Below, piece by piece: positions 1-8,076 of a stretch of 39,326 nucleotides of DNA (position 1 is its first letter; each line of letters begins with the position of its first letter). This DNA comes from Pseudomonadales bacterium (GTDB lineage: Bacteria > Pseudomonadota > Gammaproteobacteria > Pseudomonadales > Azotimanducaceae). The position numbers and the translations under genes were made by a program. The stretch is taken from positions 1 to 39,326 of the forward strand of contig JAJEIQ010000013.1 in assembly GCA_022827905.1 (NCBI GenBank), given 5' to 3'. Below the pieces are notes generated by a model that saw only the letters and a program-made list of their open reading frames with translations, was not told where the DNA came from and ran no database searches.

Positions 1-3000
1 GGAGCGCACCCGGTTGCCGAACGCGTCGTAGCTGTGCGTGGTGGTGACCTTGAGCCGCTCATGGTCCGGCTCGACCACTTCCTTGCAAAGCAGCCCCGCA
101 TGGGCGGCCTTGGAGGCCGTGCATCCCGCCTGGCCGTGGTAGGTGAAGGCGCTCGTGCGGACCGCCTTCAGCGCTTGGCTGTCCGTCTCGCTCGACTTGC
201 GCCGCAAGTGGGTCACGGTGGCCTTGGACAGCCGGCCCAGCCGCTTGTCGGCGTCGGAGCTGCCGTACTCGTTGACGGTCTTGGTGGTGAACGTCCGCCC
301 GCCGCCCTCGGTCACGGCCGTGACCGTGGTGGCGTTGCCGTGGGCGTCGCGCTCCGTCGTCGTGGTGACGGTGGTCAGGAGTATGGGCTTGCCGTCCTGC
401 CCGTCCGTGTTGAGGTCGTAGGATCGTTCCACGGCCTTGGCCGCGTGGGGCTTGAGGGCGCCCAGCGCCGCCGTGCCGGAGGCCTTGGCCGTCGCCTCCC
501 AGGCGGGCTGGTGGCCGGTCAGCCTCCACGTGGTCGCGGACTCGCTGAGCAGGCGGCCTGAGGATGTCCGCACCGTGGTGGATACGGGCATCCCGGTGAA
601 CGGGAAGTCGTGGCGGTAGCGGGTGGTGGTCTGCACGCCGGTCTGGGCGTCGCGGGTCTTGAGCTGGCCGAAGCCGAGCGGCCCCCGGCCCATGGCCTGC
701 ACCTTGGCGTCCGCGTAGAAGTGCTCCACCTTGCTGGCGGCGTCCGCTGCCACCCCGCCGGGGGCGGACCCGGCCGCCGGGGCGGTGCCGGACACCTCGG
801 TCACCACCGGCATCGGCGCCCGGAACTCCAGGACGGGGCCGGCCTTGCCGAGGGTCTGCGCCCCGGCCGGCAGGGTCCAGCCGGCGTTGATCTCGGCGTA
901 GAAGGCGTTCTTGCGCTTCTCGAGCAGGGCCTTGGCGTTGGCGAGGACCTGCGCTTGGGGCAGGTCGTTGCCGTGCTCGTCAACGGTCTCGAGTTCGCGG
1001 TCGATGGGGTTGCCGTAGGGCACGCAGCCGGAGCCGCCCGGGAAGCTGTGGCAGAACTGGGCGGGCGCTGCCGGGACGGTGCGCTGGATGTCGAGGCGTT
1101 CGTAGTGCGTAGTGCGGGCGAGGCTCTCGTGGGTGATCCGCGTGACCGCGCCCAGGCCGTTGACGATGGCGGACGCCTGCCTTGGGAAGCGGCCCGCGTT
1201 GCTGGACGGGAACGTCTCCAGCTTGCCCTTGTCCTTGAGGTCGGAGAGCCGCAGGTAGTCGAGGGCGCCGTCGCCGTCGGCGTCCGCGAACAGGTGCGCG
1301 TGCTTGCGGCCCGCGTTGCGGACCGCGACGGCCTGGTGGGCCAGTGCCGAGCCGAGCGTTCCGGCGTTGGGGTCGAAGTGCAGGACGCGGATGGCCTCCC
1401 GCTTGCGGTCGTGCCAGAGGAGGTCCGGGTGGCCGTCGCCGTTGTGGTCCGCGGGCGGCAGGATGCGCGTGTCCTTGGCGGTGAGCGCGAGGCTGCTGTA
1501 GTGGGAGGCGAAGCCGGCCCCGGTGTTGACCTCCAGGTAGGGGTACAGGTCGCCGCCGATGCGGGACTCGCGAACCAGGTCGGTCAGGCCGTCGCCGTTG
1601 AAGTCGGCGGCGTGCAGCCGGTCGCCGCGGAAGTCCGCGTACAGCGTCCAGCCGTTGGGGCCTTGGACGTACGGTCCGCTGACGGTCCGCGAGGGCGCCA
1701 GCCGCGGCCCCGACTGTTGGCCCTCGAAGTAGGTGCTGGCGATGAAGTCCGCCAGGCCGTCGCCGTTGAAGTCGTATCCGCCGACCTGCACGGAGGTGTT
1801 CACGGAGGCGGCCAATGCCCCGAACGTGCCGCCGGGCACCGTGTGCAGCGTCGCCTCCTCCCCGAAAGCGTACGCTTGGTTGGGCGGAATCGGGTCGGCC
1901 TCCTTGTTCGGGTCGCGCCGCTCCAGGTGCCGCGCCCGGATCGTCGCGCCGCGGCCGTAGACGGCGTCCACGAGGCCGTCGCCGTTGAGGTCGGTGAACT
2001 CGGCGAGGCGGTCGGTGACCGGGGTGGGGACCGTCGCGGCGTCCAGCCGCCAGCCGCCGCCCACGGTGGGCACCGCCAGGTGGATGCGCCACACCGGGTC
2101 GCGGGCCCGCCACAGGGCCACGTCCGTGCGCCCGTCGCCGTTGTAGTCGATGGGCCGCGCCAGCACGTTGGCCCCGGAGCGGCCCACGTTCTCCTTGTGC
2201 TCGATGGAGGACGCGCCGTTGCTGAACGCGGCGGGCTTGAGCATCGAGCCGTCGGAGAGCGCGTACTTCAGGTGGTGGTCGGTGTCGTTGGCGCCGTCCG
2301 CGTCCCACTCCACCCACACCAGGTCCATCATGCCGTCGCCGTTGACGTCCGCCGGGTGGTGGGCGAGCACGCCCCGGTCCCTGCGGGGGGTCAGGTTGGC
2401 CGAGCCGCTCGCCGTGCGTTTGAACCCGGCCGCGTTGGCGGGCCAGGTGAAGGTGGTGGCCGGCTTGCAGGCCGCCGCGGCGCCGTCGCCCGCGCACTCG
2501 GTGACCGAGGCCAGGCGCGAGGTCCGGTTGCCGCCCATGCCGCCGTAGGCCAGCCGCAGCTCGCGCACCGTCTGCAGCTTGCCGCCGTGGTGGTTGAGGG
2601 TCTGGACCTTGGCCAGGCGCTTGCGGCTGGCGAATTCGTGCCCGGCCACGTAGCCGGACTGGTCGTCCGCCCGGTCGGCGTAGATGAGCTTGATGGCGGC
2701 GTGGTGCTCGCCGATCTTTCGCTTCGCCCCGTAGGCGTAGCGCACCTCATCGAGCCGGTGGCTGTCCGCGCCGCCGGCGTAGAGGTGCCAGACGGGATTG
2801 CCGACGCTGTCCTCGAAGCGCTTAAGCGCCCAAGTGAGCGTCTGGCCCCTGCCGTTGGTCCGCCTGGCGTCCTTGAAGGCGCCGCCGGGCACGTTGCCGT
2901 AGTGGGCGGTCGAGCCGTCCTTGCGGCGCACCTCGAAGCGGTCCGGGTGGCCCGCCGTGCCGCCGACGGCCTTGACCGTGGCGAACGAGTCGATCTCCGT

Positions 3001-6000
3001 GCGGTAGGTGGAGCCGGGCGAGCCGTAGGCGCCGCCCTCCAGCACCAGCCGCTGGCCGTCGAGGCAGAACCTGTCGTCGGCGTTCCACCGGATGGGCTTG
3101 GCGGCGGCGTCCTGGTGGCGGGTGGCCCGGCAGCGGGTGATGGCGGAGCCGCCCTCCAGGGACCAGCCGAGGCCGGCGATGCCGTTGCCCGCCTGGGAGT
3201 TGTAGGCCAGCGCCAGCTCCGGGGCCACCCCGGCGGTGCCGGGGGTGGCGTAAATGGGGATGCGGTAGCTGGCGGCGCCGGACTCGGTGACGCGGAAGGC
3301 GCCGGGGACCGTGCCGGTTTGGTCGATGGCCTTGCGCTCGGCGGCGGTCACCAGCGAGGGCTGGGCGCTGTAGGGGGAGGGGGGCGTCTCCACGGGTGAC
3401 GCGGGGACGGCGGCCACGGTGACGGTGAGCGGGTCGGTCCAGGCCGAGCAGTTGGCCGCCGGTGCGCAGGCCCTGGCCCGGTAGGCGTGGTCGCCGGCGG
3501 GTTGGCCAGTGAACGCCTTCGACGTGGCGGTGACCGCGGCCTCGGTGGTCTGTTGGCCGAACGCCTCCTCCAGCCTGTAGGTGACGCTGGCGCTGCCCCA
3601 GGCCACGGCGTCCCAGGAGACGGTGTAGCCGCCCGCCGCCGTGGGCGCCGTGGCGCTCAGGCCGGAAGGCGCGGGCGGGGGGATGGGCACGGTGGCCGTC
3701 GCGGGGCCGGCCCAGGGGCCGCAGAGGTCCGCCGCCGTGCAGGCGCGCACTTGGTGTTCGTGGTCGCCGTCGGCCTTGGCGGTGAAGGACTTCTCGGTGG
3801 CGGCGCCCTTGTAGGCGTCCTCCCAGGCGCCGCTGCCCGGGCGCTCCTGCAGCTCGTAGCGGATTTGGGTGCCCGAAACGGAGTCCCAGTCCACCTTGTA
3901 GGCATTGGGGCCGGTGGGCAGGATCGCCAAGCCGGTTGGCGCGCTGGGCGTGGGGCAGTCTGGCGCGGTCACCGTGGCCGTGGCGCTCCAAGCGCCGCAG
4001 TTGTCGGTGCCCGCGCAGGCGCTGACCTGGAATGCGTATTGGCTGCCCGCCGTCAGGGGCAGCGTCGCTTGGGTGCCGGAGCTGTTGGCGGGCTGCCATT
4101 CCCCTGCGCCCTCGCGCTGCTGCAGTTTGTACTCGGTGGCGCCGGCGACCGCGTTCCAGGACGCGGTGGCCTCGCTGCCGTTGGCCGAGCAGCTTGCGGT
4201 GACGGTGAGGGTCGGCGCGGCGGGCGGCGCGGTTGGCGCGGCGCAGTCGGGCGCGGTCAGCGTCGCCGTGGCGCTCCAGTCGCCGCAGTTGGTGGGCGCG
4301 GCGCAGGCCTTGGCCTGGAACGAGTACGCATCGCCCGCCGTCAGGGACAGGGCCGCCTCGTTGTTCGTGCCGCTGTAGGCCGATGCCCAGGGGTCGGTGC
4401 CGGTGCGCTGCCGCAGCGCGTAGCTGGCCGCGCCGGACACCGCCGTCCAGGAGACCCTGGCCTTGCCGCCGTCGCAGGCCGGGGCGTTGGAGACCGTCGG
4501 CGCCGCCGGCGGCACCCGCACGGCCGCCTCGTCGCTCCAGGACCCGCAGTTGCCGTCGCCGTCGCAGGCCTTGACCTGGTAGCCATAGGTCGCGGCGCCC
4601 CGGTTGGAGAAGTCCTTGGACCGGTTGGCGAAGCCGGTCACGTCCGACCAGTCGCCGCCGTTGGTCCGTTCCTGAAGCCCGTAGCTCGCGGCGTTCAGGG
4701 ACGCCGTCCAGGACACCCGGTAGGTGCCGCCGGGGGCGGGGTTCGGCGCAATGCTTAAGGTCGGCGGCGCCAGCGATCGGGCCACCGTCACGGTCAGGGT
4801 CGCGGCGGGCTGCGACGGAACCAGCGGCGAGCAGGCCAGGCCGACCGGCCAACCCACGTTGATGCAGGTCTGCACCCGGTAGCGGTAGGCGCCGTCCGCC
4901 TTGCCGGAGAACGTCCGGCTGGTTGCGGTGAACGGGCCGGAGGTGGACCAAGTGGAGCCGCCGTCCGTGCTTTCCTGCAGGCGGTAGCCGTCGGCGGCCA
5001 CCAGTGACGGCGTCCAATGGACCGTGTAGCTGCCGTTGGATGAGGGGTTGGGGTCGGCCCAGACCGCGCCGGTGACCGCCACCTCAAGCTCGGGGGACCA
5101 GCTCCCGCAGTCATCGGCGTCGCCGCCGTCGCAGGCGCGCACCCGGTAGCGGTGCTTGACGAGGATGGTGATGGCCCGGCCGGCGACGTCCGCTTCGGTG
5201 GCCGCGTCGTTGTGGATGCGGGACCAAACGCCGGTTGGCTTGCGTTCCTGAAGCTCGTAGCGCGATGCGCCGGCGACGGCGGACCAGGACAGCTGGTGGC
5301 TGCCATCCAAGGAGGGGTTGGGATCAGCGGCAAGCGAAGCCGGGGCGGGGAGGGCGTCCTTCGGGGTGGTTCCCTCGGCGGCGGGCGACCAGTCGCCTTT
5401 GCCCGCGCCGTTCCCGGCCCGCACCGCCACCGCATAGGTGGTTTTTGCAGTGAGGCCGGTGATCCCGGCGCTGCGGCCGGTTCCCGTGTGCGCATGGGCC
5501 GTCCAGTCCGTGGCGCCTTTCTTCCGGTGGCGCAGGTCGTAGCCGGTGATGGCCGAACCGTTGTCGTCCGGCGCCGTCCAGGTCACGCTCAGCTTCGTGC
5601 TTTCCGATGCGGTCACCGTGGGCTTGGCCGGGGCGTCGGGAACGTCCACCACGTCCACGGTGGCGGTGTCGTTGCCGCTGCCGCCCAAGCCGGTGCAGGT
5701 CACCGTGACGCTGAACTCGCCCACGGCGGTGGGCGTGAAGGACTTGGTGCCGGATGTCTTCGTCGAGCCGATGCTGGGCGATCCGGAGCAGGCCGTGGCG
5801 TTCTCCGACGTCCAGGTCAGGGTGGCGCTGTCGCCCTTCTCGATTTCACTGTGGTCAAAGGAGGCGGAGACCGTTGGTTCGGGCGCGGGCACGCCCTTGA
5901 CGAAGACCGTGGCCAGCGTGTCCCCCGCGTAGGTGCCGCCGTTCTTGAGCTCCAGGGTCCGTCCTGCCTTGTTGATCCAGGGCGCCACCTTCGAGCCGCT

Positions 6001-7074
6001 GGCGCTGCAGGCGAACTTCCCCTCGGATGACTTGAGGTACACGCAGGGCTTGGTGGCGTTCGTCGTTGACCAGGTCACCGTCGTCGAGCAGCGGGTCTTG
6101 CCGTGGGGGATGGCGCATGGCGACGGCGAGGCCGAGATGGTGCCGGTGGGCGCGGGCTTCGGCACGGTCACCGTCACGCTGTTGCTCACCGGCGCGCAGG
6201 TGATGGAGCCGAGCAGGTTGAAGCAGACCTGCAGGCTGTAGGCGTAGCTGCCCGGCTTTTGGTTGGTGAAGCGCTTGCTGGTGCCGGAGATCGTGAAGGA
6301 TGCGGTCGCCTCGCCGTTGTTGAAGCTCTCCAGCAGCTTGTAGCCGCTGCTCAGGGCGCTGGCGGTCCAGCTTATGGTGTAGTTGCCGCCCGGCGCCGTG
6401 GTCCGGTTGGCTGAGAGGGTCGATAGCGCAATGGTGACCCGCACGTTGCCGGTTGCGGACCAGCCGCTGCAGTTCGTCTGCCCCGCGCAGGCCCGCACCC
6501 GGTACGAGTAGGCGCCGGTGCCCTTGCCGGAGAAGGCCTTGGAGTTGGCCGTGCCGGAGTAGGCGTCGCTCCAGGCGCCGGACCCGGCCTTTTCCTCAAG
6601 CTCGAAGCGGGTGGCCTTGGCGGGCTTGGTCCAGGAGACGCTGTAGGCGCCCGTCGTGGAGCTGGCCGGGACGGTCAGCGTCGGGGCGGCGGGAGCGGGA
6701 TCGGCCGTGCCGCTCGACACGGTCACCGTCAGCGCGTCGAAGCCGGAGGGCAGGTTGCAGATGGTCGTGCCGACGGGGAAGCCGATGTGCTGGCAGTAGG
6801 TCAGCGTGTAGGCGTGGGTGCCGGCCGCCTTGCCGGAGAACGCCTTGGAGCGGGCCGTGCCCTGGTAGGCGACCTTGCCGCCCTCAAGCAGTTGGTACTG
6901 CGTGGCGCCGGTGACCGCGCTCCATGAGACGGTGTAGGCGCCGTTGGTGGAGGGGTTGGGGGAGGCGGAGATTGCCGCGTGGGTGGCGGAGCCCGCGATC
7001 AGGCCGACCGCCAGCGCCAAGAGCCGCCAAGTCCGGATCCAATTGTGGGTGGGGGATTGCTTCAAGAGGTTCAT
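1..7074 (-). CDS. Giant secreted FN3 / SpvB / VCBS / YD-repeat protein (3' end outside window)
   Basis: The frame is open from ATG at 7074-7072 to the window edge, 2,358 codons without a stop. GGAAG seven bases before the ATG is a fair RBS. Residues 1-33 form a signal peptide ending ATHA. Residues about 34-1230 are about thirteen beta-sandwich modules: eleven FN3-like (PNPS..G.YTVSW, Y.LQE, SK.FSGK, Y.YRV.AC) and two Ig-like (modules 4 and 5). Many carry a Cys pair near the module end, consistent with disulfides outside the cytoplasm. At about residue 1250 an SpvB-type N-terminal domain begins (SYRIPIYATPGTAGVAPELA, then YNSQAGNGIAGLGWSL). Seven calcium-loop-like repeats follow at about 1575-1935 (DVNGDGMMD, DYNGDGRTD, DLNGDGLVD, DFNGDGLAD, DFNGDGLTD, DHNGDGHPD, DADGDGALD). 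The last visible residues include YDAFGNRV, a YD/RHS repeat. Known relatives are SpvB/TcdB-like shells and RHS polymorphic toxins or adhesins. The cargo or C-terminal domain lies outside, so toxin versus surface protein cannot be decided. Confidence 0.88.
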   Translation of the reverse strand, partial: MNLLKQSPTHNWIRTWRLLALAVGLIAGSATHAAISASPNPSTNGAYTVSWSAVTGATQYQLLEGGKVAYQGTARSKAFSGKAAGTHAYTLTYCQHIGFPVGTTICNLPSGFDALTVTVSSGTADPAPAAPTLTVPASSTTGAYSVSWTKPAKATRFELEEKAGSGAWSDAYSGTANSKAFSGKGTGAYSYRVRACAGQTNCSGWSATGNVRVTIALSTLSANRTTAPGGNYTISWTASALSSGYKLLESFNNGEATASFTISGTSKRFTNQKPGSYAYSLQVCFNLLGSITCAPVSNSVTVTVPKPAPTGTISASPSPCAIPHGKTRCSTTVTWSTTNATKPCVYLKSSEGKFACSASGSKVAPWINKAGRTLELKNGGTYAGDTLATVFVKGVPAPEPTVSASFDHSEIEKGDSATLTWTSENATACSGSPSIGSTKTSGTKSFTPTAVGEFSVTVTCTGLGGSGNDTATVDVVDVPDAPAKPTVTASESTKLSVTWTAPDDNGSAITGYDLRHRKKGATDWTAHAHTGTGRSAGITGLTAKTTYAVAVRAGNGAGKGDWSPAAEGTTPKDALPAPASLAADPNPSLDGSHQLSWSAVAGASRYELQERKPTGVWSRIHNDAATEADVAGRAITILVKHRYRVRACDGGDADDCGSWSPELEVAVTGAVWADPNPSSNGSYTVHWTPSLVAADGYRLQESTDGGSTWSTSGPFTATSRTFSGKADGAYRYRVQTCINVGWPVGLACSPLVPSQPAATLTVTVARSLAPPTLSIAPNPAPGGTYRVSWTASLNAASYGLQERTNGGDWSDVTGFANRSKDFSNRGAATYGYQVKACDGDGNCGSWSDEAAVRVPPAAPTVSNAPACDGGKARVSWTAVSGAASYALRQRTGTDPWASAYSGTNNEAALSLTAGDAYSFQAKACAAPTNCGDWSATATLTAPDCAAPTAPPAAPTLTVTASCSANGSEATASWNAVAGATEYKLQQREGAGEWQPANSSGTQATLPLTAGSQYAFQVSACAGTDNCGAWSATATVTAPDCPTPSAPTGLAILPTGPNAYKVDWDSVSGTQIRYELQERPGSGAWEDAYKGAATEKSFTAKADGDHEHQVRACTAADLCGPWAGPATATVPIPPPAPSGLSATAPTAAGGYTVSWDAVAWGSASVTYRLEEAFGQQTTEAAVTATSKAFTGQPAGDHAYRARACAPAANCSAWTDPLTVTVAAVPASPVETPPSPYSAQPSLVTAAERKAIDQTGTVPGAFRVTESGAASYRIPIYATPGTAGVAPELALAYNSQAGNGIAGLGWSLEGGSAITRCRATRHQDAAAKPIRWNADDRFCLDGQRLVLEGGAYGSPGSTYRTEIDSFATVKAVGGTAGHPDRFEVRRKDGSTAHYGNVPGGAFKDARRTNGRGQTLTWALKRFEDSVGNPVWHLYAGGADSHRLDEVRYAYGAKRKIGEHHAAIKLIYADRADDQSGYVAGHEFASRKRLAKVQTLNHHGGKLQTVRELRLAYGGMGGNRTSRLASVTECAGDGAAAACKPATTFTWPANAAGFKRTASGSANLTPRRDRGVLAHHPADVNGDGMMDLVWVEWDADGANDTDHHLKYALSDGSMLKPAAFSNGASSIEHKENVGRSGANVLARPIDYNGDGRTDVALWRARDPVWRIHLAVPTVGGGWRLDAATVPTPVTDRLAEFTDLNGDGLVDAVYGRGATIRARHLERRDPNKEADPIPPNQAYAFGEEATLHTVPGGTFGALAASVNTSVQVGGYDFNGDGLADFIASTYFEGQQSGPRLAPSRTVSGPYVQGPNGWTLYADFRGDRLHAADFNGDGLTDLVRESRIGGDLYPYLEVNTGAGFASHYSSLALTAKDTRILPPADHNGDGHPDLLWHDRKREAIRVLHFDPNAGTLGSALAHQAVAVRNAGRKHAHLFADADGDGALDYLRLSDLKDKGKLETFPSSNAGRFPRQASAIVNGLGAVTRITHESLARTTHYERLDIQRTVPAAPAQFCHSFPGGSGCVPYGNPIDRELETVDEHGNDLPQAQVLANAKALLEKRKNAFYAEINAGWTLPAGAQTLGKAGPVLEFRAPMPVVTEVSGTAPAAGSAPGGVAADAASKVEHFYADAKVQAMGRGPLGFGQLKTRDAQTGVQTTTRYRHDFPFTGMPVSTTVRTSSGRLLSESATTWRLTGHQPAWEATAKASGTAALGALKPHAAKAVERSYDLNTDGQDGKPILLTTVTTTTERDAHGNATTVTAVTEGGGRTFTTKTVNEYGSSDADKRLGRLSKATVTHLRRKSSETDSQALKAVRTSAFTYHGQAGCTASKAAHAGLLCKEVVEPDHERLKVTTTHSYDAFGNRVRS

Positions 7075-7173
7075 GCGTTTGCTTCCAACGGGTTTGTGCG
7101 GGCCGCTTGGGCTCTCCGTGGGGAATCCCGGAGCGGCGTTTGGCAGCCATTGTTGGAGTCGGCGCGGGGCGGA

Positions 7174-7208
7174 GCCATCGAAAACCCCCCATGAGTTTTG
7201 ACGGGATT
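7174..7208 (-). repeat. Leader element, left-facing copy
   Basis: On the minus strand this copy ends with the 16-mer GGGGGTTTTCGATGGC, 99 bases before the giant gene's ATG. It is identical over those 16 bases to the right-facing copy at 7366-7400 and matches 13 of the preceding 19 bases. GAAAA and TCCC upstream can pair with GGGG and TTTTC, with a bulge, so a hairpin is possible. Confidence 0.7.
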
Positions 7209-7301
7209 TTTTTCGGTCGGAGTGGGGGTGGGCGGTTCCGGCTGTTCTGGCGCTTGGTGCAAAAGCCGCTGTTGTGCGCAATCCGCCGGGTTTGCGCAGC
7301 C

Positions 7302-7328
7302 ATCCCAACCCCCGGTCCGGGTTGGGAT
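7302..7328. repeat. Perfect palindrome in the divergent region
   Basis: ATCCCAACCC (7302-7311) and GGGTTGGGAT (7319-7328) are exact inverse complements separated by seven bases. There is no T-run after either arm, so an operator or structural element is more likely than an intrinsic terminator. Confidence 0.6.
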
Positions 7329-7365
7329 TCCCCTAATGCACAGTCCCGTGGCTTGCGCAAGGGAA

Positions 7366-7400
7366 AACCCCGACACAACTTGCAGGGGGTTTTCGATGGC
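7366..7400 (+). repeat. Leader element, right-facing copy
   Basis: This copy ends in GGGGGTTTTCGATGGC, 32 bases before the ATG of the small lipoprotein. GAAAACCCC (7363-7371) pairs perfectly with GGGGTTTTC (7386-7394) around a 14-base loop, giving a 9-bp stem. The same element precedes the paralogous giant gene on the other strand. It could be a 5' leader hairpin or a protein-binding site. Confidence 0.7.
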
Positions 7401-7432
7401 GCTGGCGGCTGGGTTGCCGACAATCGCCACCC

Positions 7433-7873
7433 ATGAACGGAATCCTCCACACAAAGGCAAAGGGCCGGTCCGCAACGGCGCGCCGGTGGCGGCGGGTGGT
7501 TTGGGCCAGCCTGATGCCACTCGGCCTGCTTGGATGCGTGACGCCGACCATGCCGACCATGCCGGCCAGCATCACCGCATTGGCCGCGCAGCCGAACCCA
7601 TCCACCGACGGCGCCTACACATTGCGCTGGCCCCATGTGGTCGGCGCCACCCGGTACCGGCTGTTTGAGAACGACGAACTGGCCTTTGAAGGCTTCCGCC
7701 TCTCCCATGCCGTCGCCGGCAAGCCGGACGGCTCCTACACCTACTCGCTCACCTACTGCGTTGAGGCTTTTGGCATCGAGGTATGCCAATTGCGTCCGGT
7801 GCGGGCGGAGGTGACCGTGGTTGTCGCCACGCGGCAATCAAAGGACACGCCGCCCAACGAAGCCGCGCCTTGA
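7433..7873 (+). CDS. Small lipoprotein with one FN3-like module, paralog of the giant's first module
   Basis: The protein has 146 residues. An Arg-rich N-terminus precedes a hydrophobic stretch and the lipobox LGLLGC with Cys35, so it is probably a lipoprotein of the outer membrane or periplasm. After a short linker comes a single module (PNPSTDGAYTLRW, GATRYRLFENDE, GSYTYSLTYC, then a second Cys). This matches module 1 of the divergent giant protein (PNPSTNGAYTVSW, GATQYQLLEGG, HAYTLTYC) including the Cys pair, so the two genes are clearly related. No good RBS is visible before ATG 7433. The shared leader element suggests co-regulation. It may anchor, protect against or cap the giant protein, but that is inference; no function is assigned. 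Confidence 0.75.
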   Translation: MNGILHTKAKGRSATARRWRRVVWASLMPLGLLGCVTPTMPTMPASITALAAQPNPSTDGAYTLRWPHVVGATRYRLFENDELAFEGFRLSHAVAGKPDGSYTYSLTYCVEAFGIEVCQLRPVRAEVTVVVATRQSKDTPPNEAAP

Positions 7874-7963
7874 GCGGCCCCTCGCCTGCCGGCGGGGCGG
7901 AACCGGTGATCTGCGGGCAGGGACGCCTTTGCTAGCGTGCCTCTCAACGTGCCTCAACAAACA

Positions 7964-7979
7964 CTGTATGATCGTACAG
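7964..7979. promoter_or_regulatory. LexA (SOS) box candidate
   Basis: CTGTATGATCGTACAG fits the gammaproteobacterial LexA consensus CTGT-N8-ACAG exactly. A -10-like TATGAT (7967-7972) lies inside it, so a bound repressor would block the promoter. It sits 31 bases before the start of the mini-ORF at 8011 and is the only promoter-like signal seen for the downstream pair. Confidence 0.6.
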
Positions 7980-8010
7980 GTTCGCATTGAACGGCCAGGG
8001 AGGGGCCACC

Positions 8011-8076
8011 ATGCAGCAACCACCGACCAGCTCTCTCGATTGGACCCGCAAGTTCGCCGCCGAGGTGGCGCCTTGA
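8011..8076 (+). CDS. 21-codon mini-ORF translationally coupled to the DUF2857-like gene
   Basis: ATG 8011 follows one of the strongest RBS sequences in the window (AGGGAGGGG at 7997-8005). The 21-residue product (MQQPPTSSLDWTRKFAAEVA then P) ends at TGA 8074-8076, which overlaps the TTG start of the next gene as TTGA. It could be a leader peptide that couples translation, or the remnant 3' or 5' part of a larger gene. No family is recognisable at this length. Confidence 0.5.
   Translation: MQQPPTSSLDWTRKFAAEVAP

Larger units (their letters stand above)
7075..7432. promoter_or_regulatory. Divergent intergenic region between the giant FN3 protein and its small lipoprotein paralog
   Basis: These 358 bases hold no convincing gene. 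They contain two inverted copies of a 35-base element (7174-7208 facing left, 7366-7400 facing right), a 10-bp-arm palindrome at 7302-7328, and three copies of TGCGCA (7275, 7293, 7354). The layout suggests a shared control region for two paralogous genes transcribed away from each other. I could not pick a convincing -35/-10 pair for either gene. Confidence 0.6.

Noticed and set aside
610-3399. Plus-strand 929-codon open frame over the giant gene
   Set aside because: It is antisense to the FN3/SpvB/VCBS frame, has low-complexity Gly/Ala/Val/Arg composition and no domain. High GC at third positions creates such mirror frames.
980-5017. Minus-strand frames of 505 and 731 codons in other registers
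   Set aside because: They read the same DNA as the giant gene in shifted frames and give Arg/Pro/Gly-rich nonsense. The true frame is open through the window edge and carries repeated recognisable motifs.
3487-6030. Plus-strand 423- and 292-codon frames over the FN3 region
   Set aside because: Antisense shadows with no family resemblance; the opposite frame has clear FN3 repeats.
1-6900. FN3 repeats as possible DNA tandem repeats
   Set aside because: The modules are similar at protein level but diverged in DNA, so they are domain repeats rather than a recent tandem duplication.
6884-7837. Minus-strand 317-codon frame across the divergent region
   Set aside because: It crosses the lipoprotein gene and the giant's signal peptide in another frame and would erase the mirrored regulatory elements. 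Composition is not protein-like.
7821-8072. Longer N-terminus for the DUF2857-like gene
   Set aside because: The upstream part is Arg/Pro-rich, overlaps the lipoprotein gene and includes the LexA-like box and mini-ORF. TTG 8073 with GAGG fits better.
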